64,000 bases of DNA, from the NCBI GenBank assembly GCA_035063885.1, contig JAPSFM010000009.1, forward strand, positions 1 to 64,000. Direction: 5' to 3'. The notes under the pieces are model-generated. The model ran no database searches, was not told where the DNA came from, and worked only from the letters and a program-made list of their open reading frames with translations. The translations under genes were made by a program, and so were the position numbers. Below are positions 26,573 through 35,949 of the stretch, in pieces. The stretch's first letter is position 1. Each line of letters opens with the position of its first letter. Origin of the DNA: CAADGY01 sp900696665. GTDB lineage: Bacteria; Acidobacteriota; Terriglobia; Bryobacterales; Bryobacteraceae.

Positions 26573-27457
26573 ATGTCCGCCGCCCCGCTCATTGACAGGG
26601 CTTTCCTCGAAAAGCTCGAGCGTCTGACCTTGCGCTGGCGCAAATCGTTCCCGGGACTTGTCGGCGGGCACAATACTTCGCGCTTCCCGGGCCCCGGACA
26701 GGAGTTTTTCGATCACCGCCACTTTCACTACGGGGATGACTTGCGCGCAGTGAACTGGAGAGCATACCTGCGCCTGGAAAAGCTGTTTCTCAAAATGTTC
26801 CAGGTGGAGCCCCGCGTGCCGGTTCGTGTTCTGCTCGATACCAGCGGATCGATGGGAACGGGCGAGCCGTCGAAATTCGTTTACGCTCGCAGACTGGCGG
26901 CGGCCCTTACTTATGTCGGCCTGGTTCGCCTGGACACGATCTGCATCCATCCGTTTTCCTCCACGCTGGGCGAGGGCATGGTCTGCTCGGGGGGGCGGCA
27001 CCGGTTCGCGCCGGTGGTCGACTTTCTCACCGGACTCGAAGCCAGGGACGCCAGCCATTACGCGCCCGTGGCAAGGCAATTTGCCTCTACTTACGTGCAG
27101 CGTGGCTTGCTGGTGATTCTGTCGGATTTCCTCGACGATGCCGGTTGTGAAAAGCCACTGCAGTCTCTAGCGGATTGTGGACACGAACTGCTGTTGATTC
27201 ATCTTTGGGCCGACGAAGACCGGGAGCCGCCCTGGGTTGGGGAACTCGACCTGACTGATGTGGAGACGGGTGAGAAGCTCGAGATCAGCTTCGACGAAGC
27301 CGCGCGTCGCGAGTATACGGCATCCTTCGATTCGTACGCGCGAACGCTCCAGGAGCTTGCTGTCCGCACAGGAGGGCGCTATATCGGCTTGTCCACCGCC
27401 GTTCCATTCGAGGAGGCGATCTTCGGACCGCTAATACACGCCGGGGGAGTGGTTTGA
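26573..27457 (+). CDS. DUF58-domain protein (vWA-like)
   Basis: The 294-residue protein carries the DUF58 signature 'FFDHRHFHYGDDLRAVNWRA' and a von Willebrand A-like domain with MIDAS 'LLDTSGSMG' (residues about 88-96) and 'LVILSDFLDD'. AAGGAG lies nine bases before the ATG. It is the usual second gene of MoxR operons and probably a metal-dependent adhesion or adaptor protein on the cytoplasmic side of the membrane. It is followed four bases later by the BatA-like gene. Confidence 0.93.
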   Translation: MSAAPLIDRAFLEKLERLTLRWRKSFPGLVGGHNTSRFPGPGQEFFDHRHFHYGDDLRAVNWRAYLRLEKLFLKMFQVEPRVPVRVLLDTSGSMGTGEPSKFVYARRLAAALTYVGLVRLDTICIHPFSSTLGEGMVCSGGRHRFAPVVDFLTGLEARDASHYAPVARQFASTYVQRGLLVILSDFLDDAGCEKPLQSLADCGHELLLIHLWADEDREPPWVGELDLTDVETGEKLEISFDEAARREYTASFDSYARTLQELAVRTGGRYIGLSTAVPFEEAIFGPLIHAGGVV

Positions 27458-27461
27458 AACA

Positions 27462-29417
27462 ATGTCGTTGCTGAACCTCAGTCTCGGCGAGTTTTTCGCT
27501 CTTTTCGGAGCGTTATCGGGAATCGTGCTGACGCTCTACCTGCTCGACCGGTCGCGGCGGCGGCAGGTGGTGGCTACTCTCCGTTTCTGGAATCCGGCCG
27601 AGCATCCGCCGGAAGCGCGCAACCGCCGGCGCATCCAGCAGCCCTGGTCCCTGTTGTTGCAGCTTCTGAGTATCTGCCTGTTGCTGCTGGCGATTGCGCA
27701 GCTTCAATTCGGCTCGCGTGAGCGCTCGGCGCGGGACCACATCGTGATTCTGGATACTTCGGCGTGGATGTCCGCAAGGACCGGGCAGATTACCCTGGCC
27801 GGCCAGGCGAAAGCGTTGGCCAGGGCTTATGTGCGGTCTCTGCCCGCCGAAGACCGGGTCATGATTATCAGAGCCGATGCGCTGCCGACGCCGGCCACTC
27901 CGTTTGAATCGGACCGCGCACGCATCGAGCAGGCTATTTTGGATACGACACCGGGTTCCGCCGCGCTCGACCTGAACGAGGCGCTGGAGTTCACCTCGAA
28001 GGTGATGCGAACACGCGCGACGCGCCCGGGTGAGGTCGTATTTGCCGGTGCCGGACGCATCGCCCGGCACGATGCCGATGCCGGTGCGGGCATGCCCCAC
28101 ATCGACAATCTTCGAGTATTGCCCGTCACGCTGGTTGCCGAGAACTGCGGGATTCGAAAGATTGGTCTCCGCCGGTCCATGACTGCCGATGGCGTGTGGC
28201 AGGTTTTCGTGGCCGTTCGAAATTACGGCAGAGCGCCGCGGCAGGTCTCGCTTGGGCTGCGGTTCGGCGGTGCCCCCGCCGGTTCGCGCACACTGGCCCT
28301 TCAGCCGGACAGCGAACAGAACATCACGTTTGAATATAAAACGAGAGTCGCCGGATGGCTCGAGGCACGGCTGCTCGACCGTGACGATTTCGCCGCAGAC
28401 AATCGCGCTGTGCTGGAGTTGCCGGCCATGCCGCTGCTGAAGGTCGCGGTGTTTTCCGATGAACCCGGCCTTCTGCGGCCAGTACTGGCCTCGAATCCCG
28501 GTGTGGAGGCCCGTTTTTTGAAGACCTCGCAGTACGACCCCGGAATCGACGCGCAGGTGGTAGTTCTGGACCGGTTCCGGCCTGCCCGGATGCCTGCCGC
28601 CGCCGGGACCCTGTGGATTGAACCCCCCTCCGCGGGCTCGCCGGTTCCTGTCCGAACCGTCGTGCAGAATGCGCCTGTTATTAGCTGGAATTCGGACCAC
28701 CAACTCGGCGCAGGCCTTCATACCAAAGATCTCCGGCTCGGTTCCGCGCAGGTCTTCGCCGTGTCCGGAACGGACGTACCCATTGCCTCGGTGGAAGCCG
28801 GACCCGTCATCGTTGCACGTCCGGGAACACCGAAGCTGCTAGTGGCTGGCTTCCATCCCATGCGTTCGGGAATGCGATATGAGCTGGCTACGCCGCTGCT
28901 GTTCGCAAATATGCTGCACTGGATGGCGCCGGAAGTATTCCGGCGAACCGAAATCATGGCGGGCAGCGTGGGGTCGGTAGCCCACGAGTTTAGTGCCGAC
29001 GTAGCGGCATCCGATGTTACTCTGACCGGTGAAGGACAGGAAGCGATTCCGTTCACCATTCAGGGCCGGCAGTTGCGGTTCTTTACTTTGACGCCCGGCA
29101 TCGTACGGCTCAAGAGTCCTGAAGGAGAGGCGGTCTATTCTTTGACGCTGCCCGAGGTGGGTGAGACCCGATGGGAACCGCCTAAAACGGCGCTCCATGG
29201 AATTCCACGGCATTTTGCCGGTTTAGCACGCGCAACGGACATCTGGCCGTGGCTGGCGGTGTTGGGCGGAATAGGCTTGCTGGCGGAGTGGCTGCTATTT
29301 GGCCGGGCGCGGCGTTCGAATTTCTTCCGGCGCGCTCCGGCGCGCATCACGAGCCTGGCTGCACGCCTGCCCTGGATAACCAGAACACGTGGGCGTCCGG
29401 TGAGGAAGGCATCATGA
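27462..29417 (+). CDS. BatA-like membrane protein with degenerate vWA domain
   Basis: This 651-residue protein has N-terminal membrane helices (residues about 8-28 and 62-82), a cytoplasmic loop between them, and a vWA-like domain from about 92 ('HIVILDTSAWMSARTG', where the canonical MIDAS DxSxS reads DTSAW, so the site is incomplete). A beta-rich region of about 250-580 and a last helix near 595-615 follow. It matches the N-terminal domain of Bat aerotolerance-type proteins. Its stop overlaps the start of the next gene (ATGA). The loss of the MIDAS serine suggests a structural role. Confidence 0.88.
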   Translation: MSLLNLSLGEFFALFGALSGIVLTLYLLDRSRRRQVVATLRFWNPAEHPPEARNRRRIQQPWSLLLQLLSICLLLLAIAQLQFGSRERSARDHIVILDTSAWMSARTGQITLAGQAKALARAYVRSLPAEDRVMIIRADALPTPATPFESDRARIEQAILDTTPGSAALDLNEALEFTSKVMRTRATRPGEVVFAGAGRIARHDADAGAGMPHIDNLRVLPVTLVAENCGIRKIGLRRSMTADGVWQVFVAVRNYGRAPRQVSLGLRFGGAPAGSRTLALQPDSEQNITFEYKTRVAGWLEARLLDRDDFAADNRAVLELPAMPLLKVAVFSDEPGLLRPVLASNPGVEARFLKTSQYDPGIDAQVVVLDRFRPARMPAAAGTLWIEPPSAGSPVPVRTVVQNAPVISWNSDHQLGAGLHTKDLRLGSAQVFAVSGTDVPIASVEAGPVIVARPGTPKLLVAGFHPMRSGMRYELATPLLFANMLHWMAPEVFRRTEIMAGSVGSVAHEFSADVAASDVTLTGEGQEAIPFTIQGRQLRFFTLTPGIVRLKSPEGEAVYSLTLPEVGETRWEPPKTALHGIPRHFAGLARATDIWPWLAVLGGIGLLAEWLLFGRARRSNFFRRAPARITSLAARLPWITRTRGRPVRKAS

Positions 29418-31894
29418 CTTTCGCCCACCCCTGGTTGCTGCTGCTGGTTGCGCTGCCTGCGGTGTGGGCCGCCTATTCATGGCGCGGCACTTCGCGTAAA
29501 GCAGCGCTGGTACTGAAGGCTCTCTCGCTGGCGGCCATCCTGTTGGCGCTCACGCAACCGTCTGTCGATGTGGCCAGCACACGTATGTCAGTTTCCGTAT
29601 TGGTGGACACCTCTCGGAGCATTGGCGAGGCCGGCATGAGCCGCGCGTCCTCCATTGCGAGTTCGATCCAGAGCCGCCGCGGCCGGCATCACGTGGAAAT
29701 CGTTCCTTTCGCATCCGGTACCCGGGCGCTGGCTGCGGGTGAAACGGGTAGCTCCCTCAAACTGCGCCGGACCGCCGGCGCGGCGGGAAATGGAACAGAC
29801 CTGGAAAACGCAGTCCGTGAGGCTTTGGCTTCCGCGTCCGCCGGCTTGATTCCTCGCGTGGTGCTTATCTCGGACGGACGCGAGAACCAGGGTGGTGTAG
29901 TGCGCGCCATGTGGCAGGCGCGGGACCTCGGAGTGCCGGTCGATACCTATGCAGTCGAGGGGAGGTCGAAGCCGGGTATCGTCCTCGAAAGCGTCAGTGT
30001 TCCTTCGTTCGCATTCACTGGCGACCGGGTGCCGGTGGAGCTCACACTCGATTCCCCGCGGGCCGCCGCGGCCGCGGTAGAGGTAATGGCGGGCGGGAAG
30101 GTTCTGGGAAAGAGCGAGGTTTCCCTCGGCGCCGGAAGGAACCAGGTACGCGTCTATGCAAATCTCGGCGCAGTGGGCGCTATCGATTTTTCCGGCCGCG
30201 TATCGTCTCCCGATGTGGGCGAGGTCCGGTTTTCCCAGGCGCTGACGTTGCGCAAGCCGCGCGTCCTATACATTTCGCAGGATCCTCCGGGAACGGACCT
30301 TCACCTGATGCAGGCGCTGCGAGCGGCGGAGTTCGACGTCCAGACGGCTGCCGGTTCGGCGCCCCGCGATCTGTCGGAGTACCAGTTGGTGGTATTCAAT
30401 AACTGGGATTTGGACGGGATCGCTTCGAACCGGAAGGAAGACATTGAGAAATTCGTGAAAGAAGGCGGCGGGCTGCTGGTCATTGGTGGAGAGCGCAATA
30501 TCTACCGGGAAAAAAAAGGGCCGGAAGATCCCTTGGAGCGGTCGCTTCCCGCCAAGTTGGCGCCGCCGCGGTCTCCCGAAGGCACTTGTGTCGTTCTGAT
30601 CGTGGACAAGTCGTCATCGATGGAAGGCCGGAAAATGGAACTGGCACGGCTTGCCTCCATCGGTGTGATCGAAAACCTGCGGCCGACGGATATGATCGGT
30701 GTCCTGATTTTCGATAATTCCTTCCAGTGGGCAGTACCCATCCGGCGGGCGCAGGACCGTTCGCTCATCAAACGCCTGGTGGCCGGAATCACTCCGGATG
30801 GCGGTACGCAGATCGCTCCCGCGCTGTCTGAGGCGTACCGGCGTATCCAGCCTGTTCAGGCCACGTTCAAGCATATCGTTCTGTTGACGGACGGCATCTC
30901 GGAAGAGGGCGATAGTATCTCTCTGGCTAAGGAAGCCGGTGCCCAACGGGTCACGATTTCCACAGTGGGCCTCGGGCAGGATGTAAACCGGGGATATCTC
31001 GAGAAAGTCGCAACATTTGCCAAAGGCAAATCCTACTTCCTGACCGATCCCTCCGGACTGGAGCAGATTCTGCTGAAGGACGTCATGGAGCATACGGGCA
31101 CGACAACAGTCGAAAAGCTGATTCGTCCGGCGGTCGCGAAAAACGCGGAAATCCTCGATCGCGTCGGTATCGAAACGGCGCCGCCGTTGAGGGGCTATGT
31201 CCGGTTCACGGCAAAACCTTCGGCGGAAACTATTCTATCGGTGGAGCGCGCAGATCCCCTTCTGGTGCGGTGGCAGTACGGACTGGGACGAGCTGCTGTT
31301 TTCACCTCCGATGCCAAGAGCCGATGGGCGGAGCAATGGGTGTCCTGGAACGGGTATGACCGTTTCTGGTCGAATCTGTTCCGCGATCTTCTGCCTCATA
31401 CGCAATTGGGCGAAGCGGTGGTTGATTACGACCGCACCACACGCGAGCTGATCGTCGATTACCGGCTTGCGCCGCACGTGCCCGAGCCGGAGCAGATACC
31501 GGAGATCTATGCGATGGGGCCGGAAGGCTTCCAGCGCCCGGTAGAAGTGAAAAAGATCGCCGCCGGGACTTACCGCGGCCGTGTGGCCACCGGACACCGG
31601 AACGGGCTATTCCGCATACGCCCGCTGGCGGAATCGAGAGCATTTCCGGAGATCGGCTATTACCGCGAGGAGCAGGAACTGCGGGACTACGGATCCGATT
31701 CCTTTCTGCTCCAGGAAATTGCGCGGTTTACGGGCGGGCGCTTCAATCCCGATCCGCGTGAGGTGTTCGATGCGTCCGGCCGCTCCGTTGCCACTACTTT
31801 GCGCCTTTGGCCAGGCCTGCTGGCTCTGGCGCTGGCAATCAACCTGGCCGAGTTGATCCTTCGAAAGTGGCGAGGCATTTTCCAGTGGCGGTGA
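29414..31894 (+). CDS. Large membrane vWA protein with glutamine-amidotransferase-like region
   Basis: The 826-residue protein begins MTFAHPWLLLLVALPAVWAA, overlapping the previous stop by ATGA; an upstream start at 29249 would lie inside that gene. It has two vWA-like regions: one with 'SVSVLVDTSRSIG' near residue 58, and a complete MIDAS 'VLIVDKSSSMEG' near 400 with 'VLLTDGISEEGDS'. Between them, 'RVLYISQDPPG' and 'VKEGGGLLVIGGERN' resemble the class I amidotransferase-like fold. A C-terminal helix lies near 800-820. It should complete a membrane-bound MoxR-vWA complex. Confidence 0.9.
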   Translation: MTFAHPWLLLLVALPAVWAAYSWRGTSRKAALVLKALSLAAILLALTQPSVDVASTRMSVSVLVDTSRSIGEAGMSRASSIASSIQSRRGRHHVEIVPFASGTRALAAGETGSSLKLRRTAGAAGNGTDLENAVREALASASAGLIPRVVLISDGRENQGGVVRAMWQARDLGVPVDTYAVEGRSKPGIVLESVSVPSFAFTGDRVPVELTLDSPRAAAAAVEVMAGGKVLGKSEVSLGAGRNQVRVYANLGAVGAIDFSGRVSSPDVGEVRFSQALTLRKPRVLYISQDPPGTDLHLMQALRAAEFDVQTAAGSAPRDLSEYQLVVFNNWDLDGIASNRKEDIEKFVKEGGGLLVIGGERNIYREKKGPEDPLERSLPAKLAPPRSPEGTCVVLIVDKSSSMEGRKMELARLASIGVIENLRPTDMIGVLIFDNSFQWAVPIRRAQDRSLIKRLVAGITPDGGTQIAPALSEAYRRIQPVQATFKHIVLLTDGISEEGDSISLAKEAGAQRVTISTVGLGQDVNRGYLEKVATFAKGKSYFLTDPSGLEQILLKDVMEHTGTTTVEKLIRPAVAKNAEILDRVGIETAPPLRGYVRFTAKPSAETILSVERADPLLVRWQYGLGRAAVFTSDAKSRWAEQWVSWNGYDRFWSNLFRDLLPHTQLGEAVVDYDRTTRELIVDYRLAPHVPEPEQIPEIYAMGPEGFQRPVEVKKIAAGTYRGRVATGHRNGLFRIRPLAESRAFPEIGYYREEQELRDYGSDSFLLQEIARFTGGRFNPDPREVFDASGRSVATTLRLWPGLLALALAINLAELILRKWRGIFQWR

Positions 31895-32185
31895 CCGGAA
31901 TTTCAGACCTCAATATTCCGCATTGCCAGCCCAACTTCTGCATGCCCCTGTAAGGTGGTGTTGGCCAAAAAGAGCCGGCCCGCGGAGTATCCCATTGCTT
32001 GCAATACTCGCCCCGGCAAACAACCGCGCACCGCGCCTGTGAAAGCATGGAGGTTACCTGCGAAATTCTAAGTAAGTGGGAAAGTAGCGAAGCTCTCACG
32101 ACGAATCGCCCGCTTTCTGGGAACTTGACTGCTCAACCAAGCGGTGCGGCCGTCATTTGGTATATTCAACGGGAGGCTGCTTTCC

Positions 32186-32953
32186 ATGGCGGATATGGCA
32201 CAGGAATTCGATACGCAGAAACTGCTCTTGCTCAGAAAGTTGACACGATCCGTGGCGGAGTTCCTGCGCGGACAACTCAAGGACCACCTTTCAGCGCTCA
32301 CGCCGATCATCCGGCCGAAAACCGTCCTGGGGGATTTTGTCAGCGGAAGCACCAAGGAGTCCCCGAACTTCGCAGACAAAGCCTTTCAAGAGGTCCAGCA
32401 GATCTACTCGAATACGGCCGCCAATAAGCCGTTTCAACTCTCGAAAGAACTGAAGCCACCGCTCGAAGTGACGGTATCGCCGCTCGAGATTACGGCATTG
32501 GAGTACGAACACGTTGCGCAAACGCCCGGTGAAAGCAAGACGGTCATGATGACGTCGCCACTTAAATGGGTACTCTCCTATCCGGCGCTGCCGCTTTCAC
32601 GACTCCGGGAGATTCTCCGGGACCGCACTCAAACCGATACCGTGCAGCGGTTCGTCATCCACTATGCGCTCTTGCATTTCATGCTGCGGCGCCAGCCGGG
32701 GTTTGTGAATATCCTGAACGCCCTGCGATTCACGGTCAGTTCCACGACACTGCCGGATTTCGGCAATCTCCCGATCGCGTTGATATCCGCTCCCATCTCC
32801 ACCCATAGGCCTCCGGACCATGTGATCATCGAGAACACCGAGATTTCCGGCGTCAATGTTTTCGAGGAAGTCATCAGCGTGGACGATGTCAATCTCATCC
32901 CCGATCCTTTTGTCGAAAAACTCAAACAACTGATTCACGGGTCCGGCATCTGA
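32186..32953 (+). CDS. Conserved hypothetical protein, unrecognised fold
   Basis: The start at 32186 (MADMAQEFDTQK) is chosen because GGGAGG lies eight bases upstream; a reading from 32144 adds 14 residues. The 255-residue protein is soluble, alpha/beta in composition, with 'RSVAEFLRGQLKDHLSALTP' (a helix), 'LEVTVSPLEITALEYEH', 'KWVLSYPALPLSRLREIL' and a C-terminal acidic part. I see no signal peptide, membrane segment or known motif. It stands between the vWA operon (291-base gap) and glgA (63-base gap with a hairpin), so it is probably a separate unit. Confidence 0.75.
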   Translation: MADMAQEFDTQKLLLLRKLTRSVAEFLRGQLKDHLSALTPIIRPKTVLGDFVSGSTKESPNFADKAFQEVQQIYSNTAANKPFQLSKELKPPLEVTVSPLEITALEYEHVAQTPGESKTVMMTSPLKWVLSYPALPLSRLREILRDRTQTDTVQRFVIHYALLHFMLRRQPGFVNILNALRFTVSSTTLPDFGNLPIALISAPISTHRPPDHVIIENTEISGVNVFEEVISVDDVNLIPDPFVEKLKQLIHGSGI

Positions 32954-32975
32954 TCACCTCCCATCGCCGCCCGAG

Positions 32976-32998
32976 CCGGGACCGGTTCGCTGTCCCGG
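32976..32998 (+). terminator. Hairpin between the hypothetical protein and glgA
   Basis: CCGGGAC (32976-32982) pairs with GTCCCGG (32992-32998) around a nine-base loop. There is no T tract, so it may be a weak terminator or a leader structure for glgA, whose start is 19 bases later. Confidence 0.35.
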
Positions 32999-33016
32999 TA
33001 TGATGGAAACTGGCGT

Positions 33017-34435
33017 ATGTCGAAAATATTGATGGTTGCATCGGAGGCAACGCCCTTCGCCAAAACCGGAGGTTTGGCGGACGTGATTGGCTCGCTTCCG
33101 TATGCTTTGCGGCAGCGCGGCGAGGAAGTCGCCGTAATTATGCCGCGGTACAGGCGGGTTTCGCTCGAGAACGCTTCACGTATTTACGCTGACCGGACGG
33201 TATGGGTAGGTGGTCGTCCCCATCGCGTGGATGTTTTCCAGATCAATCATCGGGAAGTGCCCTACTACTTCGTTGATTGCCCGCCGTTGTTCGACCGTGA
33301 CGGATTGTATGGCGACGGCAACGGTGATTTTCCAGATAATCCACGGCGGTTTGCCGTCCTGTGCCGTGCCGCGCTGGTTGTCATCCGGTACCTGTTCCGG
33401 CCGCAGGTTGTCCATTGCCATGACTGGCAGGCCGCCCTGATGCCCATATACATGCGGCATACCTTCGATCTGGATCCTACGTTTATCGGTATTCCGTGCC
33501 TGACTACCATTCATAACCTCGGTTATCAGGGCATCTTCCCGCCGGATAGCTTGCCGGAAATGGGCCTGGACCCGGAGCTTTTGCGCATCGACGCTCTCGA
33601 GTACTACGGTAAAGTCAATCTTCTGAAGGGGGCCGTTCTCTCGAGTAACGCCATCAGCACCGTGAGCCCTACCTACGCGCGCGAAATCCAGGAACCCGAG
33701 TTCGGGTTCGGGCTTGATGGCGTGTTGCGGACCCGTGCGAACCGTATCACGGGCATTCTCAACGGCGTCGATTATACAAGCTGGAATCCGGAGACCGACC
33801 CGCACATTGCCGCGAACTACTCCGCAGATAACCTGGCGGGAAAGCGGTTGTGCAAGCAGGACCTGCTCGAAGCGTTTGGCCTCCCAGGTGGCAACCTGGA
33901 CCGCCCGCTGATTGGAATTATTTCCCGGTTCGCCAATCAGAAAGGATTCGATCTCATTGCCGAGGTGGCGCACGAGATTGCGGCCGAAGACGTCGCCCTG
34001 GTTGCGCTGGGTACGGGCGATCCGGAATATGAGCAGTTGTTTCGGGACTTGGCAGCAGCCTATCCCGACCGCTTCGGCGCGAGAATCGCTTACGACGACG
34101 CACTGGCCCACAAAATAGAGGCCGGTTCGGATATGTTTCTGATGCCAAGCTGGTTTGAGCCCTGCGGCTTGAATCAGATGTACAGCCTGCGCTACGGGAC
34201 CGTCCCGATTGTGCGGGCGACGGGCGGGCTTGACGATAGTATCGGCGAGGAGACCGGTTTTAAGTTTCGGGAATACTCCGGCAAAGCTCTGCTCGATACG
34301 GTACGGCGTGCACTTGAGTCCTATGCCGATTCAATCGAGTGGCAACAGAGAATGCGCCGGAGCATGGCGCAGGATTATTCCTGGGGCGCCTCGGCCGCGA
34401 AGTATTCCCTTTTATATCAATCTCTTGTAAGCTGA
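33017..34435 (+). CDS. glgA: Glycogen synthase (ADP-glucose type, GT5)
   Basis: The 472-residue protein has the ADP-glucose-binding motif 'KTGGLADVIGSLP' at residues about 16-28, 'VHCHDWQAALMPIYMR', 'TIHNLGYQGIFP', 'SRFANQKGFDLIAEV' and the C-terminal 'MPSWFEPCGLNQMYSLRYGT' with the catalytic Glu. Length matches bacterial GlgA. It transfers glucose from ADP-glucose to a growing alpha-1,4-glucan. No other glycogen gene is adjacent; a possible glucan hydrolase lies at 45.5 kb. Thioredoxin follows 43 bases later. Confidence 0.97.
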   Translation: MSKILMVASEATPFAKTGGLADVIGSLPYALRQRGEEVAVIMPRYRRVSLENASRIYADRTVWVGGRPHRVDVFQINHREVPYYFVDCPPLFDRDGLYGDGNGDFPDNPRRFAVLCRAALVVIRYLFRPQVVHCHDWQAALMPIYMRHTFDLDPTFIGIPCLTTIHNLGYQGIFPPDSLPEMGLDPELLRIDALEYYGKVNLLKGAVLSSNAISTVSPTYAREIQEPEFGFGLDGVLRTRANRITGILNGVDYTSWNPETDPHIAANYSADNLAGKRLCKQDLLEAFGLPGGNLDRPLIGIISRFANQKGFDLIAEVAHEIAAEDVALVALGTGDPEYEQLFRDLAAAYPDRFGARIAYDDALAHKIEAGSDMFLMPSWFEPCGLNQMYSLRYGTVPIVRATGGLDDSIGEETGFKFREYSGKALLDTVRRALESYADSIEWQQRMRRSMAQDYSWGASAAKYSLLYQSLVS

Positions 34436-34478
34436 ATCATTTGGGTGCTCCAGCGCATCTATTTCTGAGGAGATACTT

Positions 34479-34808
34479 ATGGCGGGTGAAAATACTCTGA
34501 CCTTTACTGATGCGAGTTTCGATAAGGATGTTTTGAAGTCCGAAGTCCCGGTACTGGTGGACTTCTGGGCCGAGTGGTGCGGTCCGTGCCGGATGATGTC
34601 ACCGACCGTGGAAGCGCTTGCCGCCGACTATGCCGGCAAGCTGAAGGTCGGCAAAGTCAACGTCGACGACAACGGCGGGACGGCCATGCGCTATAACATC
34701 CGCGGAATTCCCACGCTACTGCTCTTCAAAGGCGGACAGGTGGTTGAGCAGCGTGTGGGCGCCATCGGTAAGTCTGAGTTGCAGAAGATGGTTGACGGGC
34801 ATATCTAA
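34479..34808 (+). CDS. trxA: Thioredoxin
   Basis: The 109-residue protein has the active site 'WAEWCGPCRMM' (WCGPC) and the cis-proline segment 'RGIPTLLLFKGGQVV', with length and order typical of TrxA. It reduces disulfides in cytoplasmic proteins. A strong GAGGAG ribosome site precedes the ATG. It is followed by a strong hairpin and probably ends the glgA-trxA transcript. Confidence 0.97.
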   Translation: MAGENTLTFTDASFDKDVLKSEVPVLVDFWAEWCGPCRMMSPTVEALAADYAGKLKVGKVNVDDNGGTAMRYNIRGIPTLLLFKGGQVVEQRVGAIGKSELQKMVDGHI

Positions 34809-34820
34809 GCGATCGCACGG

Positions 34821-34843
34821 CAGGACTCGCCATGCGAGTCCTG
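34821..34843 (+). terminator. Terminator-like hairpin after trxA
   Basis: CAGGACTCGC (34821-34830) and GCGAGTCCTG (34834-34843) form a perfect ten-base-pair stem with a three-base loop, 13 bases after the trxA stop. A pyrimidine-rich stretch follows, but the T run (TTTT) is about 15 bases further on. Confidence 0.65.
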
Positions 34844-34957
34844 GCTGGCTTCCCTCCAAGTTTTCACTCCTCCTGTTCGTCCGTTATTAGAAAGGTCGCT
34901 CACGGAAGCAGGATTGTTGCGGCAAGATCCGGCGAGATGTCCCCTGCGCTATGATTC

Positions 34958-35872
34958 ATGACGATGGTTCAGTCCAACGAGATTGAAGCGGAACCAATCA
35001 CCTCCGTTTTAATCGTTTCCCACAATTCCGCCGCTTCTCTTCGCCGGTGCCTTACATCGATTGAGGGATCCATTCCGAGACAACAGGTTGAAGTGATCGT
35101 GGTGGACAACGGGTCTACGGACGCCAGTCCGCACCTCGACACCGAATTTCCCAATGCAACGTTTCTCCGCCTTCCGCGTTATTTCGGATTCACGAAGGCC
35201 GCCAATATCGGAGCGCGTACGGCCAAAGGAGATTACCTGCTATTTCTGTCTCCCGCGGCGGAAATTGAACCGGATACGATCTCCCGGTTAGCTTCGTACC
35301 TGGCGTCCGATCCGGATGCGGTGGCGGTCTGTCCTCTTCTGGTGGATGAATCGGGTCAGACGGCTTCCAGTCCGCGAGCGCTTCCCGATTGCGACTCGAT
35401 CGCATCTGCATGGCGCTCCGGAAGGGCTAGCTTTGCGCCTATGCCCATCGATCTTTCCGCCACCGCCGTCGCGGTGGACTACCCGCAATTGGAGGCGCTC
35501 CTCGTCCGCAAGCAATTCGTTCGAGGTATGAACTACCTGGATGAACGCTACGGCGAATCCTGGTCGGACGCCGAGCTCTGCTATCGCATCCGCAGCGCCG
35601 GCCGGACGATTCTCCTGCTTCCCCAGGTGCGCGTCGTGCTCCATCCCGATAACCGGCAGGCGCCGGGGAACGAAGCTGAGGTCTCGGCCGATTCGGCCGT
35701 TGGGGCTAGCGTTTTCATTAGCAAACGCAAAGGCTTTCTGGCGGGCTTGAAGTTCCGGCTGGGGGCCGCGCTTTACTCCCTCGGCCAAGCCTTCCTGCTG
35801 AAAGATCCCGGATTCCAGTTCAGCAGGCTAAGCAAAATCCTGAGCGGTCAAAAGATCGACGGATCTCATTAA
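34958..35872 (+). CDS. Family 2 glycosyltransferase
   Basis: The 304-residue GT-A protein has 'SVLIVSHNSAASLRRCL', 'VEVIVVDNGSTDASP' (the nucleotide-binding Asp), 'FGFTKAANIGARTAKGDYLL' and 'LSPAAEIEPDTI' where the DxD-type motif would sit. 'WSDAELCYRIRSAGRTIL' fits the acceptor-side acidic residues of rhamnosyl- or sugar-transferases acting on lipid-linked glycans. A C-terminal hydrophobic stretch near 255-275 may associate with the membrane. The donor and acceptor are unknown. It is followed by a terminator and converges on the ydcH-like gene. Confidence 0.9.
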   Translation: MTMVQSNEIEAEPITSVLIVSHNSAASLRRCLTSIEGSIPRQQVEVIVVDNGSTDASPHLDTEFPNATFLRLPRYFGFTKAANIGARTAKGDYLLFLSPAAEIEPDTISRLASYLASDPDAVAVCPLLVDESGQTASSPRALPDCDSIASAWRSGRASFAPMPIDLSATAVAVDYPQLEALLVRKQFVRGMNYLDERYGESWSDAELCYRIRSAGRTILLLPQVRVVLHPDNRQAPGNEAEVSADSAVGASVFISKRKGFLAGLKFRLGAALYSLGQAFLLKDPGFQFSRLSKILSGQKIDGSH

Positions 35873-35896
35873 GATGGCGAAAAAAATGAGAAGCCC

Positions 35897-35934
35897 GGCC
35901 CGGGTATCCGGACCGGGCCATTCGGTTGTTCTTT
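35897..35934. terminator. Terminator between convergent genes
   Basis: GGCCCGG (35897-35903) pairs with CCGGGCC (35913-35919) and is followed by the T-rich ATTCGGTTGTTCTTT. It can end the GT2 transcript on the plus strand, and its stem can also serve the minus-strand gene that ends at 35950. Confidence 0.7.
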
Positions 35935-35949
35935 AGCGCATCCGATGTT

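Noticed and set aside
27513..28721. 402-residue minus-strand open frame
   Set aside because: Antisense to the BatA-like gene; composition is typical of a shadow frame.
35316..35531. 71-residue plus-strand frame inside the GT2 gene
   Set aside because: Out-of-frame shadow of a well-supported glycosyltransferase gene.
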